A stretch of 64,000 bases of DNA from Bryum argenteum. Its lineage: Eukaryota > Streptophyta > Bryopsida > Bryales > Bryaceae. Numbering within the stretch: the stretch's first letter is position 1; each line of letters starts with the position of its first letter. Shown here one piece after another: positions 22,926 to 33,952 of this stretch. Where the stretch lies: assembly GCA_037043015.1 (NCBI GenBank), contig CM073328.1, forward strand, positions 13,489,495 through 13,553,494, written 5' to 3'. Made by a program: the position numbers and the translations under genes. Under the pieces are notes generated by a model. That model ran no database searches and was not told the DNA's origin. It was given only the letters and a program-made list of their open reading frames with translations.

Positions 22926-23719
22926 TCGATGACAATGATGTTTTTGAATTCGGCGATGAAGATGATGATATGACTTTCTTCCCGCTTCAAATGATGAAGA
23001 TGCTCCAAATGTTCATGATGGTAATGGTGGTTTTATCGCTCATGGTCTTTCAAATGATGATCTAGATGATGAGCGGCCGTTAGCCCGGTTAATGACACAA
23101 GGCGGCATGGACAAATCAAATAACGTCCTACACCGTTATCGCTCTTGGTTTACGCCTGGAAAAGGAGGCGATAGATGCAAAGACCATCTGCGTGCAACAC
23201 AATCATGGGCACTATGAGCTCGATCCGGTCGCGGAGAATATTGCATCCGGTAGTAAGGATCAAGTATCCCGATCAATGTGCTACTCCGCGCTTTATTTCA
23301 ACCCTCTAGTACAAGGGTTACGACAACCTTGGAGAAATCGTCTAAGGGTTTAGTATCCCTTTCAAGAGCCAAATATGGGAGCATCTCTAGTGACTACGAT
23401 GTACCGTTGGGATGTATTTAAAGAATGCCAATGTTCTTCGTGATTGCCACGGGGTTCTGAAGACATGCTTGACACTTCCAAGTCGCATAAACGGAAATCG
23501 CAATGATTCCAATTGTTCCGCCTAAAAAAACCGAAGATCCTCGTTAATCACCCCGAATTTGATTCTTGGCATAAGTATGGGAATATACAATGTCCTGAGA
23601 ATAAACCCAAGATCAAAGAGGAGGTTCCAAGCGATTATGAATATGATCCTACGGGATCCAGTGGAGCTGAAGTGAAGGGAGATAGCGATTATGAGCAATC
23701 CTCTGGTCCTGATGAGTAG
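22926..23719 (+). pseudogene. Acidic tail and trailing fragments downstream of the hAT transposase
   Basis: After the dimerisation domain an Asp/Glu-rich region continues in broken frames (22,920-23,075), then pieces such as YRSWFTPGKGGDRCKDHLRA near 23,125 and AENIASGSKDQVSRSMCYSA near 23,235. A 68-codon open frame at 23,513-23,719 reads KILVNHPEFDSWHKYGN and ends in an acidic Tyr/Ser-rich tail (SDYEYDPTGSSGAEVKGDSD). This could be the original C-terminus of the transposase or a separate small gene. I do not recognise it. Confidence 0.4.
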
Positions 23720-24054
23720 TTGAATTTGGCATCTTTATGTAGTATAGGTTCATAGGACTTATACTTATTATAGAAATTGTAGTTATAGTTTACTGTAGTA
23801 CTTTATTGTTATACTCCAAATGCATTTGGAGATTCTATTGTCTACATGACTGCATTTAATGTTTTGAAAAATATTACATACATTTTTACATACTTGTCTT
23901 ACGATAGTCTTCACTCTCAATTGTCTCAAGCATACAAAAGAAATGCACATTAAATCAAAAAAGATTGTATCCCTTTACTTCAAAAATAAGGCCCCATGGA
24001 TCAATGGTGGCATTTGCATCATTTTTAAAACAATAACCATACAATCTAAAAAAA

Positions 24055-24089
<35 letters not shown>

Positions 24090-24126
24090 TATATGTGGAA
24101 CTTAAGGTCCAACATCCGTTCTATCT
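23720..24126. other. Convergent 3' region between the transposase and the zinc-finger/RING gene
   Basis: AT-rich and non-coding. It includes a (TA)n microsatellite at 24,059-24,085 and lies where the two transcription units of the left gene pair meet tail to tail. Confidence 0.5.
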
Positions 24127-27100
24127 TCAAACTGAAGATCCATCCGATTGGCCAATCTGAGCTACACTGCGAGTACGCAGTCTTTGACTTGGACGGGCAA
24201 TTCGACCGCCCTCTTCATACTCTCGATCCACCGCTGCGATTTCGCCTCTCAAACCTGCCTGCCAACTATCCTCCCCATCGTCGCCCGATTGCCTCTTCCG
24301 CTTTTTGCTCGGATCCACTTGTTTGTTACGTAAAATTTCCATGGCCTTCTCGATCTTTGCAATGACATCCTGTACAACACCTTCAAACTCATCCAATAAT
24401 AGAAGTTGTGTGTCTTTTGGGTTTAAAAGACATTCTCTCCAAAATGTAATGGCGTCATCGATACGCGTATCAAACTTCTTCACCGCATACCAATAAGAGA
24501 CCTCCACATCTTCAAAAGAATTTTCCGGTATCGAAATCCGGAATATTGCGGCCTCCTCCAATTTCGCGAGTACCAGAGCTCTTCCAATTGGAGTATGATC
24601 GTACTTCTTGTACTCTTCACCAAAGCCTGTTGAATCGGTTATTTCGTGCCACGAACCATCTTCTCCCTTTTCGACTTTCTTTGGAGGAAATCGAAAGAAA
24701 CGGTTGTGTTCGACGCTCCAATGCCCCCGAAATTACGACAAAACAACTCTCGTTGCTCATCACCTTCAATATTCCTCGCCCCGATCTCTATTTCGTAATC
24801 TCGTGTCATCCAAAATAATCGATCATGATCCCCACCAAATTGAATGGCTAGTTGGTGTTTTGATTCGGATGTACTCCGGTAAGAGCATTTCCCCAATCGA
24901 GTAGTTTAGAAATTTCTTCGGTATTGATCCAATGGAAGATTCCATCGGTTGAACTCGTGCTTGCTGGTGGCATAAGATCTCGAATGCCCATCATCTCGTA
25001 GAATCTCGTGCTAAATGGGGAGCGACATACCTGACATAACGATTTAGTCATCGATATCGGCATATGCAAGTAACATGAAAGTTATGGCCACATTGGCCTA
25101 ACGTGTATGCGCCCTCCGGACCAAAATTATGTAGGCACACCGCACATTTGTCTTTAAGTATTGCGGGAGGAGGGTCGCATGTGTTGATTACAATGCGAAA
25201 TGACTCTTGTAGGTGCGATGAGAATCTACTATACGGCGCCCATCCTTCCTCTATCTCCATAGTCCAATCAACATCATTGTTTCGTCCCATCTTAGAGTAG
25301 TTTGTACGCTCCATCATCTCTTCAATATCCCCCAAAAAGTGACCTCTATGGGGTCATATCGTTTTTTGTGGCCTTTCTTAAAAACTTCTCCAATGAAGCA
25401 TCTACAACTTCACGTGATTCCTTTGATGTAGATGCAATCGATTTCGATCTTCTTTTGCTCTCGATACCAAGCTCCTCTTATCTTGAAGTCGATGAACCCA
25501 TCCCAACCATGGTAGTATGCGTGGGTGAAGGTGGATTCTTTGCCTCTCGTAGCATCTACCGTTTTGAAGGTTTTCCGTAATGCCTCCAATTCAAATCCGC
25601 CTCATCTCTCTCTTTTACTTGTAGCCTCCAACTTCATTGAGCATGCTTTTGCTTCCCGCTCCAATTTCGCAATCAGAACATCTCTCTCCTTCTTGATCTT
25701 GCGAACTCCATTGCCCATGCTCGTTGTCGCTCAATCATGCATCATCTATCTCCTTTTGTGATATTAACTTCACTTCCCCCGAATTTCATCACCGTCATCA
25801 TCGTCTATTTCGATAATGGTTTTTCCCTTATCTTCTTTACCATCCTCTTCACTAACCTCTTTGAGAGGAGATAAATCCATGATATACGTCTTTCTCGTCT
25901 CTTCTTCACCATCCTCTTTACCACCCCCATCAATTTGTGAAAGAAAAAGACTATCAGAAGTCCCGATAATGGTCTTCCCCTTATCTTTATTACCATCCTT
26001 TTCACCATCCTCTTTTCCATCGTCTTTACCACCCGCATCACATTCTGGAACAACATGACTACATGAAGCCCCCTGAGTGTCATTCTGTGATGGAACAGAG
26101 GCTAATTGGTCATCCGCCCATGCTTCTACCGCATCCTTTTGGCGGATTGCTTCTTGGTACTTCGCCTCATACTTGCTAGCAGGACCTTGGCCAAACAACC
26201 GCAATTCCCTGTATAACTCGTCTAGGAGACGTTGCGTAATTTGTTTGTTGTTTCTCCTGTTTCACAATGATTAGCTCGATCTTCACTTGGTCCTTCAAGA
26301 GAGGTTGAAACCGATCTACGAGTACCTCAAAATTGTTGGCAGCTAGTAGAATGTTGGGCATGACACCTGCAAAAGTATGAGCCAGCCCCACAAATCTTGG
26401 AGCCATATCCGCAAGTATTTTTGACCCCATATTCAAGTAGTACCCTAGATCGGTTTATCTGCTCACCCGTAATCTCGTGCCAATGATTCCCTTCCAAACC
26501 GCCTCTTTATCTACCTTATTGCACCAATCTGCCAAGCTTTTTGCTTTTTTCATCCACTCATCCAATGTGTTATCCGGTACTTCATAAGACATATACCTCT
26601 CGAACATTGGCGCCGCACCCGAATCGAGATCCATGTCATCCATGGGAGAAGTTGGTGCTCCTGGTTTCCCGTGGTTCACTTGGCCCCGCCTCCTCCTCGG
26701 TGTTGGTACCGGGGTTTTCACGAGGTTCTTCAACTACGTTTGCACCTTCGAGCCTATCGCTTATAGTTGGTTCTACGATTGGGGCATCCGTAGCAACCAT
26801 ATTCCTTCCATCCTCCCGATGTGTCGTGGTTGTTGGAGGAGATTCCTTCTCCGCCGTCTCATGAGTTTTCCTCCTCAAATCTTTGCATAAGGCCTTTGTA
26901 GAATTTGATTACGGATCAAACCTATCGGGATATCCTTTTGATTTCTCCCGATTCAAGAGGATATGCACTACTCGCCGTGAATGTGCTCCAGTTCACCTTG
27001 CGCTTCAATATGAGCTCAAGATACACCATGCTCAAGAGCGTATATGAAAAATAACCCTTGCTCTTGGGACGAGTTCCAAACAATGCCACCCAAACTTCTT

Positions 27101-27474
27101 CAAAGACGATGAAGGAAGTGATCATCCTTGCATGTTTGAGGGTTGCAAGTAAAATTATTGGTATTAACTTTGTGACATTCTCGAGGCCAAAGTTTCCCAA
27201 TGTGATACATCTTCACATATTTCTTGCACGTCGCCATTCTCCAAGATTCCTCCGCTCATTAGCCCAACCGCTCTCGACTTTGATGGCCTCATTATCCAAG
27301 ATATCGTAGTGCAACTCATGTCTCGCTCCTTTTGGTTTCACTCTCTTTGACGGTGTCTCATCATAAAACCAACTCGGTCCCCACCAATCTGCGTTTGTGG
27401 TTTTTCGCCGCAGTGACCTCAAGGTTTGTTCGATCTGCACCTCCCTCCATGTTCGTGTTATCAATATCCGTCGC
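24127..27474 (-). pseudogene. Transposon-borne zinc-finger/RING-H2 protein gene, frameshifted
   Basis: Read on the minus strand it starts MATDIDNTNMEGGADRTNLE at 27,474. Near 27,230 a finger-like motif TCKKYVKMYHIGKLWPRE is followed by CKDDHF. Then come a globular region (27,120-26,930), Pro/Thr/Glu-rich linkers (26,870-26,640), helices (26,640-26,180) and a long Asp/Glu/Lys-rich stretch (26,080-25,770). A RING-H2 finger lies at 25,170-25,010: C-x2-C (CAVCLHNF), then CGHNFHVTC, then C-x2-C (CQVCRSPF). The rest (QLAIQFGGDHDRLFWMTRDY; KKFDTRIDDAITFWRE) ends at 24,127. Several frameshifts break it. RING-H2 domains recruit E2 enzymes for ubiquitin transfer; such a role here is inference. The N-terminal part is paralogous to the gene at 38,714. 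I know no named family. Confidence 0.7.
25010..25175 (-). other. RING-H2 finger region of the transposon-borne gene
   Basis: All eight metal ligands of a C3H2C3 RING can be read in order: two Cys in CAVC, one Cys and two His in CGHNFHVTC, its final Cys, and two Cys in CQVC. The last pair lies in a different reading frame from the rest, so the present copy is broken within the domain. The spacing between ligands is otherwise normal. Confidence 0.75.
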
Positions 27475-27664
27475 CATGAAGAGTAGGGAGTATTAAAAAT
27501 ACCCCAAAATATCCCAAGTACGCAAAAATTCGATCGCAGCCGCAAGTATCACGCCGACTTCCCCGCCACCACAAATGCAAAGACACGAGAAGCTAATGCC
27601 CACGGTTGCGGCTCGGTTGAGATGAATGAATACAAGGAGAAGTGAGGGGAATGAGGCCCCAAAG

Positions 27665-27674
27665 GCCTTTTATC
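27665..27674 (-). promoter_or_regulatory. TATA-like box of the zinc-finger/RING gene
   Basis: The minus strand reads GGATAAAAGG between CpG block 1 and the start codon at 27,474. The distance to the start (about 190 bp) is like that of the hAT gene's box. Confidence 0.5.
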
Positions 27675-27684
27675 CCCCTCCCTC

Positions 27685-27935
27685 CCAACCCTAGAGACCG
27701 GCCGCCGGGACGGCCGCTCGGCCAATCACGGCCGCGACCGTCTTGGCCGCCGGTCCGGCCCGCCGATCGATCGTGGGTCGGTCGATCCGGTCGACCGATC
27801 GGGGCCGGCCGATCGTGGCGGTCGTTCGGGCGGCGGTCGCCGCCGACCGATGTGGCCGGCCGATCGTGGCGCTGATGCGATCTTACGACCGATCTTGGCC
27901 GACCAACGCGCCGACCGATGCGGGCGTCACGCGTT
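27685..27935. repeat. CpG-rich low-complexity block 1
   Basis: About 250 bp of CCGGCCGATCG/GGTCGATCCGGTCG-type words, immediately upstream (minus strand) of the zinc-finger/RING gene's TATA-like box. A T-tract and an AAAT/TA microsatellite (27,966-28,032) follow on the other side. Confidence 0.85.
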
Positions 27936-29739
27936 TTTTTTTTAAAATTTTTTTCAATTTTTTTAAATATATAAATAAATAAATAAATAAATAAATATAT
28001 ATATATATATATATATATATTTATTTATATATTTAAAATTCAGAGATCTTACATAGCATAGGATCCTTTTTTATTTCGCAAAGTTTTTTGTTATTTGATT
28101 CTCAGTGATTATTACACACTGAAATAAGGAATCCTATGTTGATTTCTGAAATGCAATATATTATTTCTCTCGGATCCATCTTAACCCTTAAAAATCCACA
28201 ATGTTTCGGGAGCTTGAAATCCCAACACTGACCACTATGTACTATTTGGGGTACGTCCAATATTTTTGGAAATTATTGATAATTTCATCCGTAGGATCTT
28301 GAAGTAGACTACCATCGATAGTACCGTGATTATTTTTAACCGTTGGATCATCATTAGATGTGAGATCATAACGTTTAAAGTTGACTGTAATTTTTTTTTT
28401 CCTTCACTGTAAACGCCGAATCGGTGGCCGTGGTCGTTTAGGGGTTAACTCTAAATTTTAAGTTCATAACCATTTTCAGTGGACTCTTTAAAGTGTAAAT
28501 CTTCACAAATTAATAGATGTTTCAAACATAAGGCATTCATTTGGTTTCGAATCAATATCTTCCTTCTTTATTTTCCTTTTGTAATTTAATTGACCATTGG
28601 CTTCATGAATCAAACTTTTAACCACATGACCTACAACAGTAACTCTATTCCAATATTGCATGGTTGAGAATGTCAATTGGATCCTAATCTTAATGTAGGA
28701 CACTTATTTTGGAACTCATCCTAAAGAGTTATTCATACATCCTAAACCATAAACCACAAATCCTATTCACGAGTGATTTTATCCACTAGATACTCTAAAT
28801 GAAGAAGAGATGCCTATTTAAAATTTTATATTTTCAAAACAATCAATCGAAGAAAGAGTTATATGACTTATATTGGAAATTACTAGAAATTGTGAAGATT
28901 ATTTTTGTAATCTTTCAACAAGACTTTTGTGAAATAAACAAACATTTTGACTTGGGTCACTTTGGAATCAAGTAGTAAATTGTTCATGAACATATTTCCA
29001 AAAAAGAATTTCAAACAAAGACTAAATTTAATCGCCTTAATGGACTTCAAACGTAAAAATGATAGATGTACGTTGTAAATTTGGAATTTGGATATGCAAA
29101 TTTTACCACATGCACTTAGCGGTGTAAGGACCACCTAGTCAAAATGTAATAAAAATTATTACTTTTGACCTCTTCATATAAGTTTTTGCCAAATAGGAAA
29201 CCTCCACTTTGGTGTCCATGGATCTTTAGGGGTTAAGAACGAATATTTTAACAAAAATAAATTAAGGTGTACAATCAAAAGCATGGTCTTTAACTAATAA
29301 TAAGAATTGACCCCTTTGCCTTTGCTTTCCTTAAAAACAAGGGCATGAACTCTCAATGCCTTCACAAATGAGAAAATTGACCACACTATATTGATTGTTA
29401 AATGTTTACTTGATTCGAGCCAATTGGGCACAACAACTCAAAAAGTGAGTGTATTGGCGTGAAGATTTGCTCGCCTTAACTCCCCTTCAAGAAAGTCCAT
29501 TACAATGGATATATTTAAAGCCAAGAGTATCTTTGTCATAAAACATTCTCGCGTGGGACAAAAAGATATTCCCGACATTCTCTTGTCGAAAAATTCCCCA
29601 TCCATATTTAGACGCCACGTGGAGAATAAAGACTAAATATAGTAGTTTTGAAAATGCGGGTATGCAAGGCGAGGAAGTGATCGAAGTTGTGCAAACGGGA
29701 GTTTGGGGAGAGGCAAGAGGAGGAGGGGGAAGGGGGACG
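27936..29739. repeat. Internal tandem unit X, copy A
   Basis: This unit lies between CpG blocks 1 and 2 and is paralogous to copy B. Shared landmarks in order: T-tract, GCATAGGATCC, GGAATCCTATGTTGATTTC, TTTTAAGTTCATAACCATTT, CACATGAYCTACAA.AGTAAC, a CCTAAACC patch (28,741), AATGAAGAAG, AATAATAAGAATTG, AACTCAAAAAGTG, GTATCTTTGTCATAAAACAT, TTTAGACGCCACGTG, and AAGGCGAGGAAGTG. A TTAA MITE is inserted at 28,191. A right end of another TTAA element (CTTTAGGGGTTAA) lies at 29,224-29,236. Confidence 0.75.
28191..28448. mobile_element. piggyBac-like MITE with TTAA duplication, inserted in unit X copy A (258 bp)
   Basis: TTAA CCCTTAAAAATCC at the left and GGTCGTTTAGGGG TTAA at the right. The interior has the family words ATCCGTAGGATCTTGAAGTA, AACCGTTGGATCAT and GAGATCATAACGTTTAAAGT, also present near 32,370-32,470 in the coding piggyBac element. 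Copy B of unit X lacks the insertion at the corresponding place (ACTTTAAATTTTAAG near 30,118), a natural empty site. Confidence 0.85.
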
Positions 29740-29915
29740 CGGAAGGACCGACCGACCGGTCGCCCGGGGACGTGGTCGGTCCCACGCCCGGTCGGCGGTC
29801 GTCGGGCCGGCGCCAGGGCGGGCCGCAGGCCGGCCGCCGGACGCCGGGCCGATCGCCGGTCGCCGGGCCGGGCCGGACGCCGGGCCGGTCGCACGCCCGC
29901 CCCATGGCGGCCAAC
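29740..29915. repeat. CpG-rich low-complexity block 2
   Basis: About 175 bp of GGTCGCCGGGCCGG-type words. No gene start lies next to it; it seems to be the duplicated copy carried along with unit X. The preceding AGAGGAGGAGGGGGA and GGACGCGGAAGGA words match those before block 3 (38,065-38,100). Confidence 0.85.
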
Positions 29916-32257
29916 TGAAATGGGGCCAAAGTACATTTTTTTTTTTTTTTTAAATTCCTTAAATACATAACTAAAAAAGATAAAATTGCATAGGATCCTC
30001 TTTTTATTTCTCAAAGATTTCTGTTACTCCATTTTCAGTAATTACTACACGATGAAAAAGGAATCCTATGTTGATTTCCGAAATGCTAAGGATTCTTTTT
30101 TCACGGATACATTTGAACTTTAAATTTTAAGTTCATAACCATTTCGAGTGAGCTCCATAAAAGTATAGATCTTCACGAATTCAAAAATGTTTCGTACAAA
30201 CACTACTTCAGTACTCATACGTTATGATCTATGAGGCTGTATGAATTAAACTCTAAGCCACATGATCTACAATAGTAACTCTATTCCAATTTTGGTTTAA
30301 AATAGGCTATGAGATTGAAGACTCTGGAATCATAATTCGTATGTTGATGTTTAATATAGTACCTATATATTCTTTGCAATAAATTTGTGATTTATTCCAT
30401 GTCAATAACATCTTCAATCAAAAATGATAAATACAAAATAGATTATTTTGCACACATTAACTATGCGATGTAGAGAAGTGCAACTTGTATCCATGTAAAA
30501 TATAATTGAGAACTACACCATACATACAGTAGTCCATTATTTTACATCCACACACAATTGTGTTTGCAAAGCTTTGCAACACAAAAACTAGGATTAAAAT
30601 GAAATGTACCCCAAATCCTCAAGACCAGAAACCCTAAACCCTAAACCCTAAACCCTAAACCCTAAACCCTATACCCTAAACCCTATACCCTAGAGGCCTA
30701 CATAGTAATTCATACATCTTTAACCAAGAACTTAAAGTTTATCCTCATGAGAATGTATTCATTACATACAGTAAATGAAGAAGTGATGGCTCTTCAAAAT
30801 ATTCTATTCCTAAATCAATCAATCATAGTATACGAATAATCAATTTGATATAACATCTAATCCTAGTACTAATGTACTATACTTGTACAATATCAAATAT
30901 GCTTAAAAATTTAGGAGTTGATGCCATTATTGCCATATGTTAAACACTTAGAGGGTGGGATATTTTTTAAAATTTATTTGTCTCCCTATTTATTTCTCTT
31001 ATTTTATGATTGCAAAAATAGTAACAATGAAAACTTATTTCAATTACCTTGGTAAGAGGGAAATAAGTAACTATTCAAATCCATACAATAAGAATAATGC
31101 TACAATTAATCATATGTACTAGATTATATATATTCTCCTAGGTTAGTTGAAGGTTGTCAAACAAAAAATAGCGAATAATAGAATTAATTGTTTATGCACC
31201 ATATTTTTTATAATAAGTACTACTTATTAGAATACACAACGACGGAGTAATTTCCAAATATCCATCAATTAATATAGACCATACATTGTGGAAATGTTAA
31301 GGCCCAAATAGAAAGTCTAAATATTGACAAACTCAGTAAGACCAAAGTTATGAAAAGTAAATGCTCACACATGATCACCTACATTTCATATATACTTGGA
31401 TCTCTCCAATGTGAGACATCAATATATTCTCACCAAGGACTAGGTAAATTTTTTGGAATGTAATTAGAGGGGATTTAGGGCCACCTCAGGGTACACAGTA
31501 CGGGGCAAGTCATGAATGGGGGCCAAGAAATGACAAAATCTCCTAGTGAGAATGGATAAATTTTTCTATTTCCTATCCGTGAAAAATAGTAACCCACTCC
31601 TTTCTCACACCAAGTATATAGATTCCCTCAATTTTCCTTAAGTGTACGAGAATAGGTGGTTTCACTACAAAGGGGCTATGTCCAATATTTTTGGATATAC
31701 TTTATAATTTCAACCATAGGATCTTGAGTAAACTACCATATGTAGTAGTGTGAAATCTTCAACCGTTGGATCATCACTACATGCGAGATCATTACATTTG
31801 AAATTGAATATGAAACATTTTTTGGCCGTGACGATAAAAGACGAAATGGTGGCCATGATTGTGAAGGTGTTAGGGAAGAATAATTCCAGAAAACAAAAAA
31901 TAAAAAATAAATGTGTACCAAAAAAAAACATGGACTTTAGTTAATAATAAGAATTGGCCCCATGGCCTTGGCTACCCTTCTAGACATGAGCTTCAACTCC
32001 AAAGGACTTCATGACTCGGAAAATTGGCCCCACTAAATTGGTTGTTCAATTAAAGCTAATTGTTCAATTAAAGCTAATTGGACAACATAACTCAAAAAGT
32101 GCGTGAATTGGCTTGGAGATTTGTTGGCCTTCCCTCCTCTTGCAAAGAGTCCCTTATTATAGGTTTATTTAAAGCCGATAGTATCTTTGTCATAAAACAT
32201 TCCCGTTTATGACTAAAAGACATTCCCGACATTCCCTTGTCAGAACATTCCCTGTCC
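29916..32257. repeat. Internal tandem unit X, copy B (continues after the piggyBac insertion at 37,955-38,094)
   Basis: Same order of landmarks as copy A: T-tract, GCATAGGATCC (29,989), GGAATCCTATGTTGATTTC (30,061), TTTTAAGTTCATAACCATTT (30,125), then the CCTAAACC patch, here grown into telomere-like repeats, AATGAAGAAG (30,774), a decayed TTAA-element interior (31,680-31,880), AATAATAAGAATTG (31,942) and GTATCTTTGTCATAAAACAT (32,180). About 31,000-31,660 has no counterpart in copy A and shows nothing recognisable. A 19-bp tandem duplication (TTGTTCAATTAAAGCTAAT) is at 32,043-32,080. Confidence 0.7.
30629..30692. repeat. Interstitial telomere-type repeat (AAACCCT)n
   Basis: About nine units of AAACCCT with two ATACCCT variants. 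This is the plant telomere repeat, but it lies inside unit X copy B. The same place in copy A has only CCTAAACCATAAACC, so it probably grew by local slippage and does not mark an old chromosome end. Confidence 0.9.
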
Positions 32258-33079
32258 TTATCCCCTAAAGGCCCAAGCGTTTTTGCAACCTCCAATCTCA
32301 AAATCTGCGATTTTTGACCACATTGTGGAGTTTGGAGTATGGCATAAATTTTTATTGTATTCTGGAACATTCAACCGTAAGATCTTGAACCTAACTTCAT
32401 CCATGATTACCATGTCAAATCTCAACCGTTGGATCTGCACCATTTGTGAGATCATAACGTTCAAAGTTGATGCAGAAATTTTTTTGTGGCTTGCCCGAAA
32501 GACATAGTCTACTTGGTGCAAAGGGAGACTTGGTGATTGTTACCCTAAACATTTTGCTAGTATTTTTTTCCATGTTAGAAATCAAGTTGGCCACACCCAT
32601 GCAAAATTTTAGACACTCATTCCACTTTTTGGACCTTCATACAATTTTTTTCTAGAAGGAGGCAAAAAGTACTCTAAGTGAACAAATTGGGGTTCTAATA
32701 CAAATCCACCATCAACTTTTTGAATTTTTCAAAAGTGAACGGTGAAAATGTTCCTTTACACAAATCAGAGTCATGGGGAAAAAAATTTGAAAAAAGTAAA
32801 ATCTCAATTATTGACAATTTTGGAGAACATAAACACACATATGCAAATTAGTAAATGGACGGGCAACAAAGAAGAATGGGAACCCATTCTCAATCTTACG
32901 GGCCCATTGCTGGCAATATGGCAGAGCTATGAATAGCCTACTGCCACCATAAATACTTTGCCTAATATTCTATGTAGATAGCTATGACATGTGTCACTTG
33001 CAATAAAGGGAGGGCTTTCTTCCCGTTGCTCCCCACCGTTACTAAGCTCCCTAAGCTCTTTATAAGTTCCCTATAAAAA

Positions 33080-33300
33080 GATGATCTGACAAAAAGGCCC
33101 ACGCTTGCAACGACAAAGTGGATTTGACTGGCACCTTGGGGAGCCACATGAGGTGGCAGGAATTTCGTGATCTGGAAAGAGCCGAGCTGGAGGAGCTGGC
33201 CCGCCTTGCTGCCGTCCCTGGCCACCACTTGTACCGTGCAGTAGGCGCACTGATTGAAGCCCCCTTTGCGAAGTCGTTCTCCAGGGCACAAAATAGAATT
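33080..33300. other. GC-rich coding-like patch inside the piggyBac element
   Basis: This patch is clearly GC-richer than its AT-rich surroundings, with competing open frames on both strands. The minus strand reads NQCAYCTVQVV and FLPPHVAPQGASQ; the plus strand reads RWQEFRDLERAELEELARLA. The Cys-x2-Cys and the charged helix are suggestive, but I cannot decide a strand or a family. It could be a captured exon fragment. Confidence 0.25.
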
Positions 33301-33399
33301 CTCCTAACTGGAGAAAGGACTCCAGGGATTGCCGAACACCTACAAAATCACCAAAATTTATCAATTTACAAGAATTCTAATGTAACTAATAAAAAATAA

Positions 33400-33725
33400 A
33401 TTATCCATAAGCATAGTATTATTCATAGTATTATTACTAACTTTTGTATGTGGGGTAAGAAACAAAGCAAAGAATTATTCACAAGCAATATTCAAATTAT
33501 TGTGGTGTCATTTGTTTGTGGGGTAAGAAATAAAGCAAAGTATTATTCATAACTCAACTACTATTCATATTTGTTTGTGGGATAAAAAACATAGCAAAGT
33601 ATTATTCACAAGCAAAGTACTATTCATATTATTATTACTAACGTTTGTTTGTGGGGTTCAAATAAAGCAAAGTATTATTCACAAGGAAAGTACTATTATT
33701 CACAAGCAAAGTACTATATGCGCAA
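33400..33725. repeat. Degenerate minisatellite downstream of the piggyBac transposase
   Basis: Repeats of GCAAAGTATTATTCA(C/T)AAGC and TTTGTTTGTGGGGTAAGAAA alternate about five times. No coding potential. Confidence 0.7.
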
Positions 33726-33784
33726 AATGTGGGGTAACAAACTTGAGCTTCCTCTTTGTATGCAAAAAGAAATACTTACATTCA

Positions 33785-33952
33785 CTCACATATGGCGTTG
33801 GCGTCGTATGGCAATATCTCGTGTGCCACTTCTCAAAGCAACCTCGATTGAGACACATCCATTTGTCTCCACACTTCCGGCATAATAATGTGGTTCAAAT
33901 TTTTGGCAAACCACACACCGACGTCGTAATTTTGTATATGTGGGTACACAAA
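33785..33952 (-). pseudogene. Cysteine-rich C-terminal domain of the piggyBac transposase, out of frame
   Basis: Downstream of the transposase stop the minus strand reads RRRCVVCQKFEPHYY and then, in another frame, CRKCGDKWMCLNRGCF and EKWHTRYCH. The Cys/His spacing is that of the cross-brace zinc domain that ends many piggyBac transposases and binds the element's ends. At least two frame changes separate it from the catalytic part, one near 33,960 and one near 33,895. Either this copy lost the domain recently or these are assembly indels. Confidence 0.75.

Noticed and set aside
29487..30014. Open frames of 100-175 codons across CpG-rich block 2
   Set aside because: Same artefact, present on both strands at once.
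30629..30692. Chromosome end or fusion point
   Set aside because: The telomere-type run is short and lies inside a duplicated transposon unit that continues on both sides.
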